This document shows, in pieces, positions 52,229 to 60,832 of a stretch of 64,000 bases of DNA. Each line of letters starts with the position of its first letter. Position 1 is the first letter of the stretch. The position numbers and the translations under genes are program-made. The notes beneath the pieces are model-generated. The model saw only the letters and a list, made by a program, of their open reading frames with translations, searched no databases and was not told the DNA's origin. This DNA comes from Dongia_A sp044226685 (GTDB taxonomy: Bacteria; Pseudomonadota; Alphaproteobacteria; Dongiales; Dongiaceae). The DNA lies in NCBI GenBank assembly GCA_044226685.1, contig JBGAGP010000009.1, positions 3,385-67,384 of the forward strand, read 5' to 3'.

Positions 52229-52490
52229 TTGGCCCCTAGTTTTGCAGAAATTGGCGGCTGGCGATCATGCGCCGGACGCCTTATGTGGAGGACATTCTGG
52301 GGGTGGAAACGGAGCCCGTGCAACCTCAAAATGTCGATCTAGGTCAATATTTTACCGCGCTGCAACAAAGCCGTGACATGTGGTGTTTTCCGACGCCGGT
52401 CGTGGACTTTCGCGAGGCGGGTTTCTAGATTCGGAACTATTGCGGTACCACTCTATTTACTGGTGCCAACAGGGAGACAAGAACAGCATC
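52229..52490. promoter_or_regulatory. divergent promoter region between exporter gene and algC
   Basis: Lower GC than its flanks. It must hold promoters for both the beta-barrel gene and algC. GGTACCA (52444-52450) and TGGTGCC (52461-52467) form an inverted repeat with one mismatch upstream of algC. A 53-codon open frame (52267-52428) lies inside. No sigma-factor boxes can be assigned with confidence. Confidence 0.4.
52267..52428 (+). CDS. possible 53-residue small protein
   Basis: An ATG at 52267 opens 53 codons to a TAG. The peptide begins MRRTPYVEDILGVETEPVQP and ends PVVDFREAGF, with a protein-like composition rich in acidic residues and Gln. There is no clear Shine-Dalgarno sequence, and I do not recognise it. 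It could be a short regulator in the algC leader or a chance open frame. Confidence 0.25.
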   Translation: MRRTPYVEDILGVETEPVQPQNVDLGQYFTALQQSRDMWCFPTPVVDFREAGF

Positions 52491-53897
52491 ATGGCCGGCC
52501 ATAAATTCCATCCGAGCATTCTGCGCGAATACGATATCCGCGGCATCGTCGGCGAGACCCTGTTCGAAGCGGATGCCGAATGGATCGGCCGCGCCTTCGG
52601 CAGCATCCTCGCGCGCAAGCTGGGCCGCAATCCGGTCGTTGCCCTGGGCCGCGACGGACGCCTGAGTTCGCCCGCGATGGCGGCCGCCTTGCAGCGCGGC
52701 CTGGTGGCCAGCGGCGCCAGGGTGCTCGCCATCGGCTGCGGCCCGACGCCGATGCTGTATTTCTCGGTCTACAAGCTCGATGCCGATGGCGGGATCATGG
52801 TGACCGGGTCGCACAACCCGCCGACCCACAACGGCTTCAAGATGATGATCGGCCGCAAGCCGTTCTACGGCGAAGCGATCCAGCAGCTGGCGAAGCTCGC
52901 GGCGGCGAACGACGTGGTGACCGGAAGCGGCTCGCATGAGAGCGTCGCGGTGCTGCCCGACTACGTGGCGCGCCTGGCCGGCGAACTTGCCGACGTGGAC
53001 CTGTCCGGGCTTTCCATCGGCTGGGACGCGGGGAACGGCGCCGCCGGCGAGGCGATGTCCCTGCTGACCGCGCAACTATCCGGCCGCCACGTCCTGCTGC
53101 ACGAGAAGATCGACGGCACGTTCCCGGCGCACCACCCGGATCCGACCGAGCCGAAGAACCTCGTCGACCTGCAGCAGGCGGTGGCGCGCGGCAAGCTCGA
53201 CCTCGGCATCGCCTTCGATGGCGACGGCGACCGCATCGGAGCCATCGACGGTCGTGGGCGAATCATCTGGGGCGACCAGCTGCTCGCCGTGCTGTCGCGC
53301 GACGTGCTGAAGGACAAGCCGGGCAGCACCATCATCGCCGACGTGAAGGCAAGCCAGGTGCTGTTCGACGAGGTCGCGCGTCTGGGCGGCAAACCGTTGA
53401 TGTGGAAGACCGGCCATTCGCTGATCAAGGTGAAGATGGCCGAGACCGGCGCGCCGCTCGCCGGCGAGATGAGCGGCCACATCTTCTTCGCCGACCGCTA
53501 TTACGGATTCGACGATGCGCTCTATGCCGCGGTTCGCCTGCTGAAGGCGGTGGTGCGTCATGGCGGCGACCTGTCCGCCCTGCGCGACCAGCTGCCGAGC
53601 CTGGTCAACACGCCGGAACTGCGCTTCGACTGCGCCGACGACCGCAAGTTCAAGGTGGTGGAAGAAGTGCGCGACCAGCTGAAGGGCGAGTCGGCCAGGT
53701 TCGACGACGTCGATGGCGTGCGGGTCAACACCGCCGACGGCTGGTGGCTGCTGCGCGCGTCGAACACCCAGGCGGTGCTGGTGGCCCGCGCGGAGGCGCG
53801 CGACGATGCCGGCCTGGCCCGGCTGAAATCCAGCCTCTGCGGCCACCTGGAGCGCAGCGGCGTGGCCGTGCCGGTGGAAATGCGGAAGGCCGGCTAG
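52491..53897 (+). CDS. algC: phosphomannomutase/phosphoglucomutase
   Basis: A 468-residue alpha-D-phosphohexomutase. The phosphoserine loop is VTGSHNPPTHNGFK, the metal loop FDGDGDRIGAID, the sugar-binding loop GEMSGHIFF, and the phosphate-binding loop near the C-terminus WWLLRASNTQ. It interconverts mannose-6-phosphate and mannose-1-phosphate, linking the two AlgA reactions; the Pseudomonas enzyme also acts on glucose phosphates for LPS. AGGGAG lies 14 bases upstream of the ATG, a long spacing. Placed at the end of the alginate locus on its own promoter. Confidence 0.93.
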   Translation: MAGHKFHPSILREYDIRGIVGETLFEADAEWIGRAFGSILARKLGRNPVVALGRDGRLSSPAMAAALQRGLVASGARVLAIGCGPTPMLYFSVYKLDADGGIMVTGSHNPPTHNGFKMMIGRKPFYGEAIQQLAKLAAANDVVTGSGSHESVAVLPDYVARLAGELADVDLSGLSIGWDAGNGAAGEAMSLLTAQLSGRHVLLHEKIDGTFPAHHPDPTEPKNLVDLQQAVARGKLDLGIAFDGDGDRIGAIDGRGRIIWGDQLLAVLSRDVLKDKPGSTIIADVKASQVLFDEVARLGGKPLMWKTGHSLIKVKMAETGAPLAGEMSGHIFFADRYYGFDDALYAAVRLLKAVVRHGGDLSALRDQLPSLVNTPELRFDCADDRKFKVVEEVRDQLKGESARFDDVDGVRVNTADGWWLLRASNTQAVLVARAEARDDAGLARLKSSLCGHLERSGVAVPVEMRKAG

Positions 53898-54916
53898 GCG
53901 ATTCCTTCGTAGCGGATCACTTCCTGTTCGATGGCGCCGAAGATAGTGGCGCCGCGCTCATCCAGCATCTCGATCTTCACGCGGTCACCGAAGCGGAGGA
54001 ACGGCGTCGTCGGCTGGCCGCTCGAGAGCGTTTCCACCGTGCGTTGCTCCGCGATGCAGGCATAGCCGGCGCCGCCCGCCGTGACCGGCTTGCCCGGGCC
54101 GCCATCGGCGCCTTTGTTGGACACCGTGCCGGAGCCGATGATGGTTCCGGCGCAAAGCGGTCGCGTGCGCGCGGCATGGGCGATCAACTGGCCGAAATGG
54201 AAGGTCATATCGGTGCCGGCATCCGGATGGCCGAAGGATTCGCCGTTCAATCGCGACCGGAGTGGCAGATGCAGCTTGCCGCCGCGCCAAGCGCCGCCCA
54301 GTTCATCGGGCGTCACGGCGACGGGGGAAAAGGCGCTGCTCGGCTTCGACTGGAAGAAGCCGAAGCCCTTGGCGAGCTCACCCGGGATCAGGTTGCGCAG
54401 CGACACGTCGTTCACCAGCATGAGCAGCTTGATGTGGTCGAGGGCCTGCTCGGCGCCGGCGCCCATTGGCACGTCATCGGTGATGATGGCGATTTCGGCC
54501 TCGAAATCGATGCCCCAGGCCTCATCCGCCATCAGGACCGGGTCGCGTGGGCCGAGGAAGGAATCCGAGCCGCCCTGGTACATCAGCGGATCGGTCCAGA
54601 AGCTCGCCGGCATCTCGGCGCCGCGCGCCTTGCGCACCAGTTCGACGTGGTTCACGTAGGCCGAACCATCCGCCCATTGATAGGCGCGCGGCAGGGGCGC
54701 CGCGCAGGCCACCTCGTTGAAGGCGATGGCATCGTTGCGCCGGCCGGTCTCCAACTCGATCGCCTCGATCTGCAGCAGCGGCGCGATCTCGCGCCAGGAA
54801 TCAAGTGCCGCCTGCAGCGTCGGCGCCGCCCGCGCCGGTATGGCGCGCGCCAAATCGCGGCTCACCACATGCAGCCGCCCGTCCCGGCCGGGGGATTTGA
54901 GGCTCGCCAGCTTCAT
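53894..54916 (-). CDS. fumarylacetoacetate hydrolase family protein
   Basis: A 340-residue FAH-family enzyme. The metal-binding set is in EAWGIDFEAEIAIITDD (D-x-E-x-E), with SFLGPRDPVLMAD and, later, FFQSKPSSAFSPVAVTPDEL and SGTVSNKG. It lies 17 bases downstream of hmgA on the same strand, so it is the fumarylacetoacetase that cleaves fumarylacetoacetate to fumarate and acetoacetate in tyrosine catabolism. Its stop shares a CTAG with algC. No maleylacetoacetate isomerase gene is visible next to it. Confidence 0.88.
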   Translation of the reverse strand: MKLASLKSPGRDGRLHVVSRDLARAIPARAAPTLQAALDSWREIAPLLQIEAIELETGRRNDAIAFNEVACAAPLPRAYQWADGSAYVNHVELVRKARGAEMPASFWTDPLMYQGGSDSFLGPRDPVLMADEAWGIDFEAEIAIITDDVPMGAGAEQALDHIKLLMLVNDVSLRNLIPGELAKGFGFFQSKPSSAFSPVAVTPDELGGAWRGGKLHLPLRSRLNGESFGHPDAGTDMTFHFGQLIAHAARTRPLCAGTIIGSGTVSNKGADGGPGKPVTAGGAGYACIAEQRTVETLSSGQPTTPFLRFGDRVKIEMLDERGATIFGAIEQEVIRYEGIA

Positions 54917-54933
54917 GTCAGGCCTTCCTCACG

Positions 54934-56064
54934 CTATGCGCCGGGGGATTTCCAGCTGTCGACATAGCCGGTCCATTCGACATTTTGGGGCATGTCGCCG
55001 AGGGTCAGCGCGTCACGGGTGTCGATCATCACAGCGTATTCGTCGGTCGCCGGCTTGCTCTGCCTGAACGCGTTCTTCAGCGCCTTCGGATGCGGGCCGT
55101 GGGTGAAGCCGCAGGGGTGGAAGGTCAGCATGCCGGGCTTGATGTTGTCGCGGCTGAAGAAATCGCCGGCATGGTAGAACAGCACCTCGTCGTAGTCGTC
55201 GTTGCTGTGGAAGAACGGCACCTTCAACGCGTCCTCGGCGGATTCGAAGGGTCGCGGGCAGAAGGTGCAGACGACGAAGCGGTTGCCGACGAAGGTGGTG
55301 TGGGCCGAGGGCGGCAGGTGGTAGCGGTGGCTCATCAGCGGCCGGATGTCGGCGACGTTGATGCGCACCGGTGCCAGGTCGCCCTTCCAGCCCACGGCGT
55401 CCAGCGGGTTGTAGGGATAGGTGACGGTGGACACGGCGCCATTGCGCTTGATCCGCACCTTCCAGGGCTTCTCATCCTGCTGCGCCAGGAACGCGTCGTC
55501 GATGGCCGGCACGTCCAGCATCGCCGGGTCGAAAATGGCGTGCGGCCCGACCAGGCCCTTGTCGGGCAGCTGATAAGAACCGTTGGTGGCCTCGATCAGC
55601 AGCGCCGTCAGCGGCTTGGCGCTGTCGATGCGCCACATGGTGCCGCGCGGCAGCATCACGTAGTCGCCGGCGCGGATCGCCAGGTGGCCGTAGTCGCAAT
55701 AGAGGTCGCCGGCACCCTCATGCACGAAGATGAGCTCGTCGCCGTCGCCATTGCGCGCCAGATCCACCATCCGTTCCGGCACCCGCCAGAAGCGCAGCGA
55801 GACGCTGGCATTGGACAGCACCGCCGGCGCGTCCCAGGGCGAAGCCGCGGCGCCGGTCAGCTTGTTGAGGTCGAGGGCACGGGGCCGCAGCGGGCCCTGC
55901 CAATCGACCCAGCCGGTCGGCGGATGCCGGTGATACATGTGCGTCGCCGGGCCGAAGAAGCCTTCCTTCCCCAGCTCGCGTTCGAAAGTGCCTTCCGGCA
56001 GGTTCGCATGCGCCTGACGCGAGGTGCGGCCCTCGACGCGGGGAAGGGCGATGTAGGTCTTCAT
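54934..56064 (-). CDS. hmgA: homogentisate 1,2-dioxygenase
   Basis: A 376-residue Fe(II) dioxygenase of the homogentisate dioxygenase family. The metal ligands lie in FFHSNDDYDEVLFYHAGDFF (His and Glu) and CGFTHGPHPKAL (His). Other family blocks are GPATHMYHRHPPTGW and VMLPRGTMWRIDS. It is shorter than the classical ~430-residue enzymes, as in a common bacterial subgroup. It opens the ring of homogentisate from tyrosine and phenylalanine, and the FAH gene follows. It diverges from a MarR gene over 102 bases holding an inverted repeat. Confidence 0.9.
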   Translation of the reverse strand: MKTYIALPRVEGRTSRQAHANLPEGTFERELGKEGFFGPATHMYHRHPPTGWVDWQGPLRPRALDLNKLTGAAASPWDAPAVLSNASVSLRFWRVPERMVDLARNGDGDELIFVHEGAGDLYCDYGHLAIRAGDYVMLPRGTMWRIDSAKPLTALLIEATNGSYQLPDKGLVGPHAIFDPAMLDVPAIDDAFLAQQDEKPWKVRIKRNGAVSTVTYPYNPLDAVGWKGDLAPVRINVADIRPLMSHRYHLPPSAHTTFVGNRFVVCTFCPRPFESAEDALKVPFFHSNDDYDEVLFYHAGDFFSRDNIKPGMLTFHPCGFTHGPHPKALKNAFRQSKPATDEYAVMIDTRDALTLGDMPQNVEWTGYVDSWKSPGA

Positions 56065-56127
56065 GGCGTCACCTTGCTTGCCGGCCGGTCGCGGGCACCT
56101 TGCCGGGCGCCGGCCCTTGCCCTAAAG

Positions 56128-56175
56128 TCGTTTCACTTGCAACGAGTGTCAAGGGATTTGTTCCACGTGAAACGA
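56128..56175. promoter_or_regulatory. 9-bp inverted repeat overlapping the MarR start, candidate autoregulatory operator
   Basis: TCGTTTCAC (56128-56136) and GTGAAACGA (56167-56175) are perfect complements, 30 bases apart, in the hmgA/marR divergent region. The right arm includes the GTG start codon of the MarR gene. The spacing is wide for one dimer, so two bound dimers or a hairpin in the leader are possible. Confidence 0.4.
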
Positions 56176-56646
56176 TCTGCCGGAGCCGGGGCGGAGTTCC
56201 GCCTGGAAGCCTTCCTGCCCTATCGCCTGTCGGTGCTGGCCAACCGCCTGAGCCGGGCCTTCGCCCGGCGCTACCAGGACGAATTCGGCATCTCGATCGC
56301 CGAATGGCGGGTGATCGCCGTGCTCGGGTCCTTCGCGCCGCTCTCCTCCAACGAGATCGGCGACAAGACCGAGATGGACAAGGCGAAGGTCAGCCGCGCG
56401 GTGGCGGCGCTGCTGAAGGCGGGGCTGATCGCACGGGAAGGGCATCCGACCGACCAACGCCTGATCCAGCTCACCCTGAGCCGCCAGGGCCGCAAGACCT
56501 ACGAGGCGATCGTGCCGCGGGCCCGCGCGCTGGAGGCGGAATTGACCAGGGGATTGTCGCGCCAGGACCTGGGGCGGATCCACGCCCTGCTTGACCAGCT
56601 GGGCCAACGCATCGACGCCGTGGCCGGAGCCGACGACAGTGCCTGA
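56167..56646 (+). CDS. MarR-family regulator of homogentisate genes
   Basis: A 159-residue MarR protein. The winged helix is clear: LSSNEIGDKTEMDKAKVSRA, VAALLKAGLIAREG and the wing HPTDQRLIQLTLSRQGRK, followed by a dimerisation helix with LSRQDLGRIHALLDQLGQRI. It diverges from hmgA, and MarR-type HmgR-like regulators often control this pathway, so it probably senses homogentisate or a precursor (inference). The start is GTG at 56167 with AAGGG 11 bases upstream; TTG at 56158 is possible. The open frame extends far upstream antisense to hmgA, but that part is noise. Confidence 0.87.
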   Translation: MKRSAGAGAEFRLEAFLPYRLSVLANRLSRAFARRYQDEFGISIAEWRVIAVLGSFAPLSSNEIGDKTEMDKAKVSRAVAALLKAGLIAREGHPTDQRLIQLTLSRQGRKTYEAIVPRARALEAELTRGLSRQDLGRIHALLDQLGQRIDAVAGADDSA

Positions 56647-56652
56647 AAGCAA

Positions 56653-56680
56653 AAAGCCCCGGCCGTTGGGCCGGGGCTTT
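56653..56680. terminator. bidirectional intrinsic terminator between marR and cspA
   Basis: A perfect 12-bp stem, AAAGCCCCGGCC (56653-56664) and GGCCGGGGCTTT (56669-56680), with loop GTTG. On the - strand it is followed by TTTTTGCTTT, so it ends cspA transcripts well; on the + strand it also follows the MarR stop by a few bases. Confidence 0.88.
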
Positions 56681-56709
56681 CGCAGACTGTGACGTCTGTG
56701 AAGTCTGGT

Positions 56710-56913
56710 TTAGGCCAGCTTCAGATTGCCGGCGGCGGTCTTGCCGCGCTCGGTCACCACGTCGAAGCTGACCTTCTGACCTTCCGTGAGGCCGGGCAAG
56801 CCGGCGCGCTCAACGGCGCTCACATGCACAAACACGTCCTTCGAGCCGTCGGACGGCTGGATGAAGCCGAAACCCTTCTGCGCGTTGAACCACTTCACGG
56901 TACCGTTAGCCAT
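56710..56913 (-). CDS. cspA: cold-shock protein, CspA family
   Basis: A 67-residue single cold-shock domain. RNP1 is KGFGFIQPSDG and RNP2 is DVFVHVSAVE; the opening MANGTVKWFNAQ is typical. It binds single-stranded nucleic acid as an RNA chaperone. AGGAG is 7 bases before the ATG. The 566 bases upstream form a long leader typical of csp genes, and a strong terminator follows the gene. Confidence 0.95.
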   Translation of the reverse strand: MANGTVKWFNAQKGFGFIQPSDGSKDVFVHVSAVERAGLPGLTEGQKVSFDVVTERGKTAAGNLKLA

Positions 56914-57479
56914 TCGTATCTCCTAGGCTCTCAAGGCGGGGAAAATCGATCCACGCCATTTCGTGCCGTGCGACAGCCGCACGGCGATCTCACAACCTGA
57001 TTTTGGGATTTTGGCCAAAACGCCGATTGCGGCCGGCATATGACACTTGGGCGGTCTGTCCGTCAACCCCCGCAGCCGCCCAAGCCGGCCTGCGCCCACC
57101 GATCCGGAACACTGCCTCTCCCAGTCTATTATTAAGACTTTTCAATAATTTACTGGGGGCCCGACAGGCGCGCGGCCTGCGCCGTTCGGCGCTGCAATGG
57201 ATGGCATTCCGGCTGGCCCGGCGCGACCGCATCAGCGCGGCGGGCACGCGGCAACGCCGATGGTGTCGTCGCCACTTCCGGCATGGCGACGCCGAGCGTC
57301 GCGGCACTGGCGGAATAGAAATAGGCAAGAGAGAGAGACCTTCCGGGTATTGCTCAAATGCCGCGACAGGCCCAGATCATTTCGACACGCGGCGCGCGAT
57401 CTGGGGAGATATTCATTTGGCGCCGGTGTTGCCGCATTCCACCTTCATATGACTATCGCTAAAGCCAGGAGGCGATCCG
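56914..57479. other. 566-base gap between cspA and iorA
   Basis: This divergent region must hold the cspA promoter and long 5' leader and the iorA promoter. An AT-rich patch lies near 57125-57150. Open frames in it are short and Arg-rich, and I see no convincing gene. AGGAGG just before 57480 is the iorA ribosome-binding site. Confidence 0.55.
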
Positions 57480-57932
57480 ATGAAACTTGACATCAATGGG
57501 CAAGTGCATGAGGTCGATGTCGACCCCGATATGCCGCTTTTGTGGGCGATCCGTGATGTGGTCGGGCTGACCGGCACCAAGTTCGGCTGCGGCATGGCGC
57601 AATGCGGCGCCTGCACGGTGCACCAGGACGGCCAGCCGATCCGCGCCTGCATCACCCCGGTCTCGACGGTGGAGGGCAGCAAGATCACCACCATCGAGGG
57701 CCTCGACGGCAAGGTGGCCGCGGCGGTGCAGGCCGCCTGGACCAGTCTCGATGTGCCGCAATGCGGCTATTGCCAATCGGGCCAGGTGATGGCGGCGACC
57801 GCGCTGCTGACCGACAACCCGAAGCCCACGGATGCCGATATCGACGCGGCGATGAGCGGCAACCTCTGTCGCTGCGCCACCTATCAGCGCATCCGCGCCG
57901 GTATCCACGAAGCCGCCAAATCGCTCGCGTGA
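57480..57932 (+). CDS. iorA: isoquinoline 1-oxidoreductase-type small subunit, two [2Fe-2S] clusters
   Basis: A 150-residue iron-sulfur subunit of the xanthine oxidase family. The plant-type cluster motif is KFGCGMAQCGACTV with a later Cys (RACITPVST), and the second cluster motif is PQCGYCQSGQVM plus GNLCRCATYQRI. It moves electrons from the molybdenum subunit to an outside acceptor. AGGAGG precedes the ATG. It lies 9 bases upstream of the large-subunit gene. IorA-type subunits also serve aldehyde dehydrogenases, so substrate is open. Confidence 0.92.
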   Translation: MKLDINGQVHEVDVDPDMPLLWAIRDVVGLTGTKFGCGMAQCGACTVHQDGQPIRACITPVSTVEGSKITTIEGLDGKVAAAVQAAWTSLDVPQCGYCQSGQVMAATALLTDNPKPTDADIDAAMSGNLCRCATYQRIRAGIHEAAKSLA

Positions 57933-57941
57933 GGTGACGCC

Positions 57942-60173
57942 ATGAAATTCCTTTATCGCATTCCCCAATCCATTCTCGCCGACGTCGATCTCGCCAAGCT
58001 GGCGGAAACGACCAGCTTTCGTCCCAGCCGCCGCCAGTTCCTGGTCGGCGCTACAGCCACCGGCGCCGGTCTCGCCATCTCGTTCCGTGTGCCGGGCGCC
58101 GGCGCGGAAGATGCGGCGGCCAATCCGAACCCCTTCGCCGGCTATGTCGACATCACCCCGGACAACAAGGTGACGATCCTCTCGGCCCACATGGACATGG
58201 GCCAGGGCTGCTATCACGGCATCGCCACCCTGGTGGCGGAGGAACTGGAGGCGGATTGGAGCCAGCTCGTGGTCGAGGGCGGCGCCGGCAATCCGAAGCT
58301 CTACGGCAACCTCATCGCCGGCGGGCAGTTCCAGTTGACCGGCGGGTCGTCGGCGATGTTCTCGTCCTTCGACCGCTACCGCAAGGCGGGCGCCATCGCG
58401 CGCACCATGCTGATCAATGCGGCGGCGAAGCAATGGAATGTCCCGGCCGCCGAGATCAAGGCGGAGAAGGGCGTGCTGTCGCACGCCTCCGGCAAGCAGG
58501 CGACATTCGGCGCGATGGCCGATGCGGCGGCGCAAGAAGAGGTGCCGGCGGAAATCGCGCTGAAGGCGCCGGAGCAATGGAAGCTGATCGGGTCGGAGGA
58601 TTTCCGCCGCCTCGACTCCGGCCTGAAGGCGACCGGCCGGCAGACCTACACCATCGATGTGAATCTGCCGGGCATGCTGACGGCGCTGGTGGCGCGTCCG
58701 CCGCTGTTCGGCGCCACGGTGAAATCCTTCGATGCCGCCGCCGCCAAGGCGGTGAAGGGTGTCGTCGACGTGGTGCAGATCTCGCGTGGCGTCGCCGTCG
58801 TCGCGGAGAATACCTGGGCCGCGATGAAGGGCCGCGAGGCGCTGACGGTGGAATGGGACGAAGCCCAAGCGGAGAAGCGTGGCTCGGCCGAGCTGGTGCA
58901 GGAATATCTGGCGGCGGCCGACCAGACGGACGCCGCCACCGCCGCCAATCGCGGCGATGTCGATGCAGCGCTGAAAGGCGCCGCCAAGGTGATCGAGGCG
59001 ACCTACCAGTTCCCCTATCTCGCCCATGCGGCGCTGGAGCCGTTGGACGCCGTCGCCCACATGAACGGCGACGTGCTCGAGATCTGGGGCGGACACCAGA
59101 TGCCTGATCTCTACCAGGGCATCGCCGCGCAGATCGCTGGCCTGGCGCCGGAGAAGGTGACCTTGCACGTGATGAAGACCGGTGGCGGCTTCGGCCGCCG
59201 CGCGGTGACCGATGGCGATGTCATCGCCGAAGCGGTAGAGACCGCCAAGGCGATCGGCTGGAAGGCGCCGGTCAAGGTGTTGTGGACCCGCGAGGACGAC
59301 ATGCGCGGCGGCCGCTACCGCCCGCTCTTCGTGCACAAGGTGAAGGTCGCCCTCGATGCCGATGGCAAGATCGTCGGCTGGCATCACCGCCAGGTCGGGC
59401 AATCCATCCTGATCGGCACGCCCTTCGAGGCCATGATGGTGAAGGATGGGGTCGACGCCACCTCGGTCGAAGGTGTCTATGACGCGCCATACACGATCGA
59501 GAATTTCCGCTCCGAGATTGTCAACGCCAAGGTGGGCGTGCCGGTCCTGTGGTGGCGCTCGGTCGGGCACACCCATACGGCCTATGTCATGGAGACGATG
59601 ATCGACGAGATCGCCCGGGCGACCGGAAAGGACGCGGTGGAATTGCGCCGCGAACTGCTGCAGGACCATCCGCGCCATCTGGCCGTGCTCAACCTGGCGG
59701 CGGAGAAGGCCGGCTGGGGCAGCGAGTTGCCGCAAGGCAAAGCGCGCGGCATCGCCCTGCACGAATCCTTCGGCACCGTGGTCGCCGAGGTGGCCGAGAT
59801 CGCCATGGACGGCAAGGGCGGCTTCAAGGTCGAGCGCGTGGTCTGCGCCGTCGATTGCGGCACCGCCATCAATCCCGACCAGGTGCGCGCGCAGATGGAA
59901 GGTGGCATCGGCTTCGGCCTGGGGGCGGCACTTCATGAAGAATTAACCCTCTCGGACGGAAGGGTCGATCAGGCGAACTACGATGCCTATCTGCCGCTGC
60001 GCATCGACGAGATGCCCAGGGTCGAGACCTATATCGTCGCGTCGACGGCGAATCCGTCGGGCGTCGGCGAGCCGGGCGTGCCGCCGGTCGGCCCAGCGGT
60101 CGCCAATGCCCTGGCGGCTGCGACTGAAAAGCGCGTGCGTGTCTTGCCAATTGCCAAGGCACTGAGTGCGTGA
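57942..60173 (+). CDS. iorB: molybdenum hydroxylase large subunit, isoquinoline 1-oxidoreductase type
   Basis: A 743-residue molybdopterin-binding subunit, Tat-exported (RPSRRQFLVGATATGAGLAI). Pterin and active-site blocks include SAHMDMGQGCYHGIATLVAE, GGGFGRRAVTDGDVIAEAVE, WWRSVGHTHTAYVMETMIDE and VGEPGVPPVGPAVANAL with the conserved catalytic Glu (GVGEPGVPP). Members oxidise N-heterocycles or aldehydes in the periplasm, often with a cytochrome c partner, and one follows. It may oxidise aldehydes; isoquinoline use is not proven. Confidence 0.9.
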   Translation: MKFLYRIPQSILADVDLAKLAETTSFRPSRRQFLVGATATGAGLAISFRVPGAGAEDAAANPNPFAGYVDITPDNKVTILSAHMDMGQGCYHGIATLVAEELEADWSQLVVEGGAGNPKLYGNLIAGGQFQLTGGSSAMFSSFDRYRKAGAIARTMLINAAAKQWNVPAAEIKAEKGVLSHASGKQATFGAMADAAAQEEVPAEIALKAPEQWKLIGSEDFRRLDSGLKATGRQTYTIDVNLPGMLTALVARPPLFGATVKSFDAAAAKAVKGVVDVVQISRGVAVVAENTWAAMKGREALTVEWDEAQAEKRGSAELVQEYLAAADQTDAATAANRGDVDAALKGAAKVIEATYQFPYLAHAALEPLDAVAHMNGDVLEIWGGHQMPDLYQGIAAQIAGLAPEKVTLHVMKTGGGFGRRAVTDGDVIAEAVETAKAIGWKAPVKVLWTREDDMRGGRYRPLFVHKVKVALDADGKIVGWHHRQVGQSILIGTPFEAMMVKDGVDATSVEGVYDAPYTIENFRSEIVNAKVGVPVLWWRSVGHTHTAYVMETMIDEIARATGKDAVELRRELLQDHPRHLAVLNLAAEKAGWGSELPQGKARGIALHESFGTVVAEVAEIAMDGKGGFKVERVVCAVDCGTAINPDQVRAQMEGGIGFGLGAALHEELTLSDGRVDQANYDAYLPLRIDEMPRVETYIVASTANPSGVGEPGVPPVGPAVANALAAATEKRVRVLPIAKALSA

Positions 60174-60187
60174 TGATATCGAGGCAA

Positions 60188-60213
60188 GCCCCGCCCCGGC
60201 GACGGGGCGGGGC
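60188..60213 (+). terminator. G/C stem-loop between iorB and the cytochrome c gene
   Basis: GCCCCGCCCC (60188-60197) pairs with GGGGCGGGGC (60204-60213) around a 6-base loop. No T run follows, so it may attenuate or stabilise the message rather than end it, separating the iorAB and cytochrome messages in amount. Confidence 0.4.
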
Positions 60214-60241
60214 GTATTCCGACCGATAGAGGGTGGATAAA

Positions 60242-60643
60242 ATGCTTCGAATGGCTTCCGCGACACTGGCGCTCGCAGCGGCGTTTCAGATGTTCACCCT
60301 GAGCGCGGCCTCGGCCGCCGATCCTGCGGCGGGGGCGAAGGTCTTCGCCGTCTGCAAGGCCTGCCATCAGGTCGGCGAGAAAGCCAAGAACAGCCTCGGG
60401 CCGGTGCTCAACGGCGTCGTCGGCCGGCCTGCCGGCAGCTTCGAGGGCTTCAAGTATTCCGAGGCCATGAAGGGTTCCGGGCTGACCTGGGACGCTGCCA
60501 CGCTCGACGAATATCTGAAGGACCCGAAGGCCAAGGTGCCTGGCAACAAGATGACCTATGCCGGCGTCAAGGACGACACCAAGCGGGCCGATCTGATCGC
60601 CTATCTGAGCCTGATCGGCGCCGACGGCAAGTTGCCGCAATAG
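60242..60643 (+). CDS. class I cytochrome c, periplasmic
   Basis: A 133-residue cytochrome c2-type protein. A signal peptide (ATLALAAAFQMFTLSAASA) precedes the haem site FAVCKACHQVG, and the axial Met is in GNKMTYAGVKD. It is the likely electron acceptor of the IorAB hydroxylase upstream. ATG at 60242 is preferred with GAGGGTGGAT upstream; an in-frame GTG at 60233 also exists. An intrinsic terminator follows. Confidence 0.92.
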   Translation: MLRMASATLALAAAFQMFTLSAASAADPAAGAKVFAVCKACHQVGEKAKNSLGPVLNGVVGRPAGSFEGFKYSEAMKGSGLTWDAATLDEYLKDPKAKVPGNKMTYAGVKDDTKRADLIAYLSLIGADGKLPQ

Positions 60644-60673
60644 ACGGTCGCCGGGGCGAATTCCCGGATCGCG

Positions 60674-60702
60674 GGCGGGGCCTTCGGGCCCCGCCTTTTT
60701 TT
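60674..60702 (+). terminator. intrinsic terminator after the cytochrome c gene
   Basis: A perfect 9-bp stem, GGCGGGGCC (60674-60682) and GGCCCCGCC (60687-60695), with a TTCG tetraloop and a run of seven T residues (60696-60702). It ends the iorAB-cytochrome c unit. Confidence 0.93.
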
Positions 60703-60832
60703 GTCCGCGGCCTCTTGCGGTGGCTCCGGCCCGCCCTCATCTGCTTCCGGGTAGCGCCGGGCCCCTCTGGCAGTCCTTCCAGGCTGCGATGTCGGAGCTG
60801 CATGAATGGCAACTCCGACTGGGCGGTGCGCG

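Noticed and set aside
54985..56166. Upstream extension of the MarR frame antisense to hmgA
   Set aside because: hmgA is clearly coding on the other strand; the MarR domain starts only after 56167.
57459..59936. Long - strand open frame opposite iorA and iorB
   Set aside because: The + strand encodes a complete molybdenum hydroxylase with all motifs; the antisense translation has no recognisable fold.
60703..60832. Possible yybP-ykoY manganese riboswitch before the TerC gene
   Set aside because: TerC genes often carry this element, but I cannot find its conserved core; only a simple GTCGGAG/CTCCGAC stem is visible.
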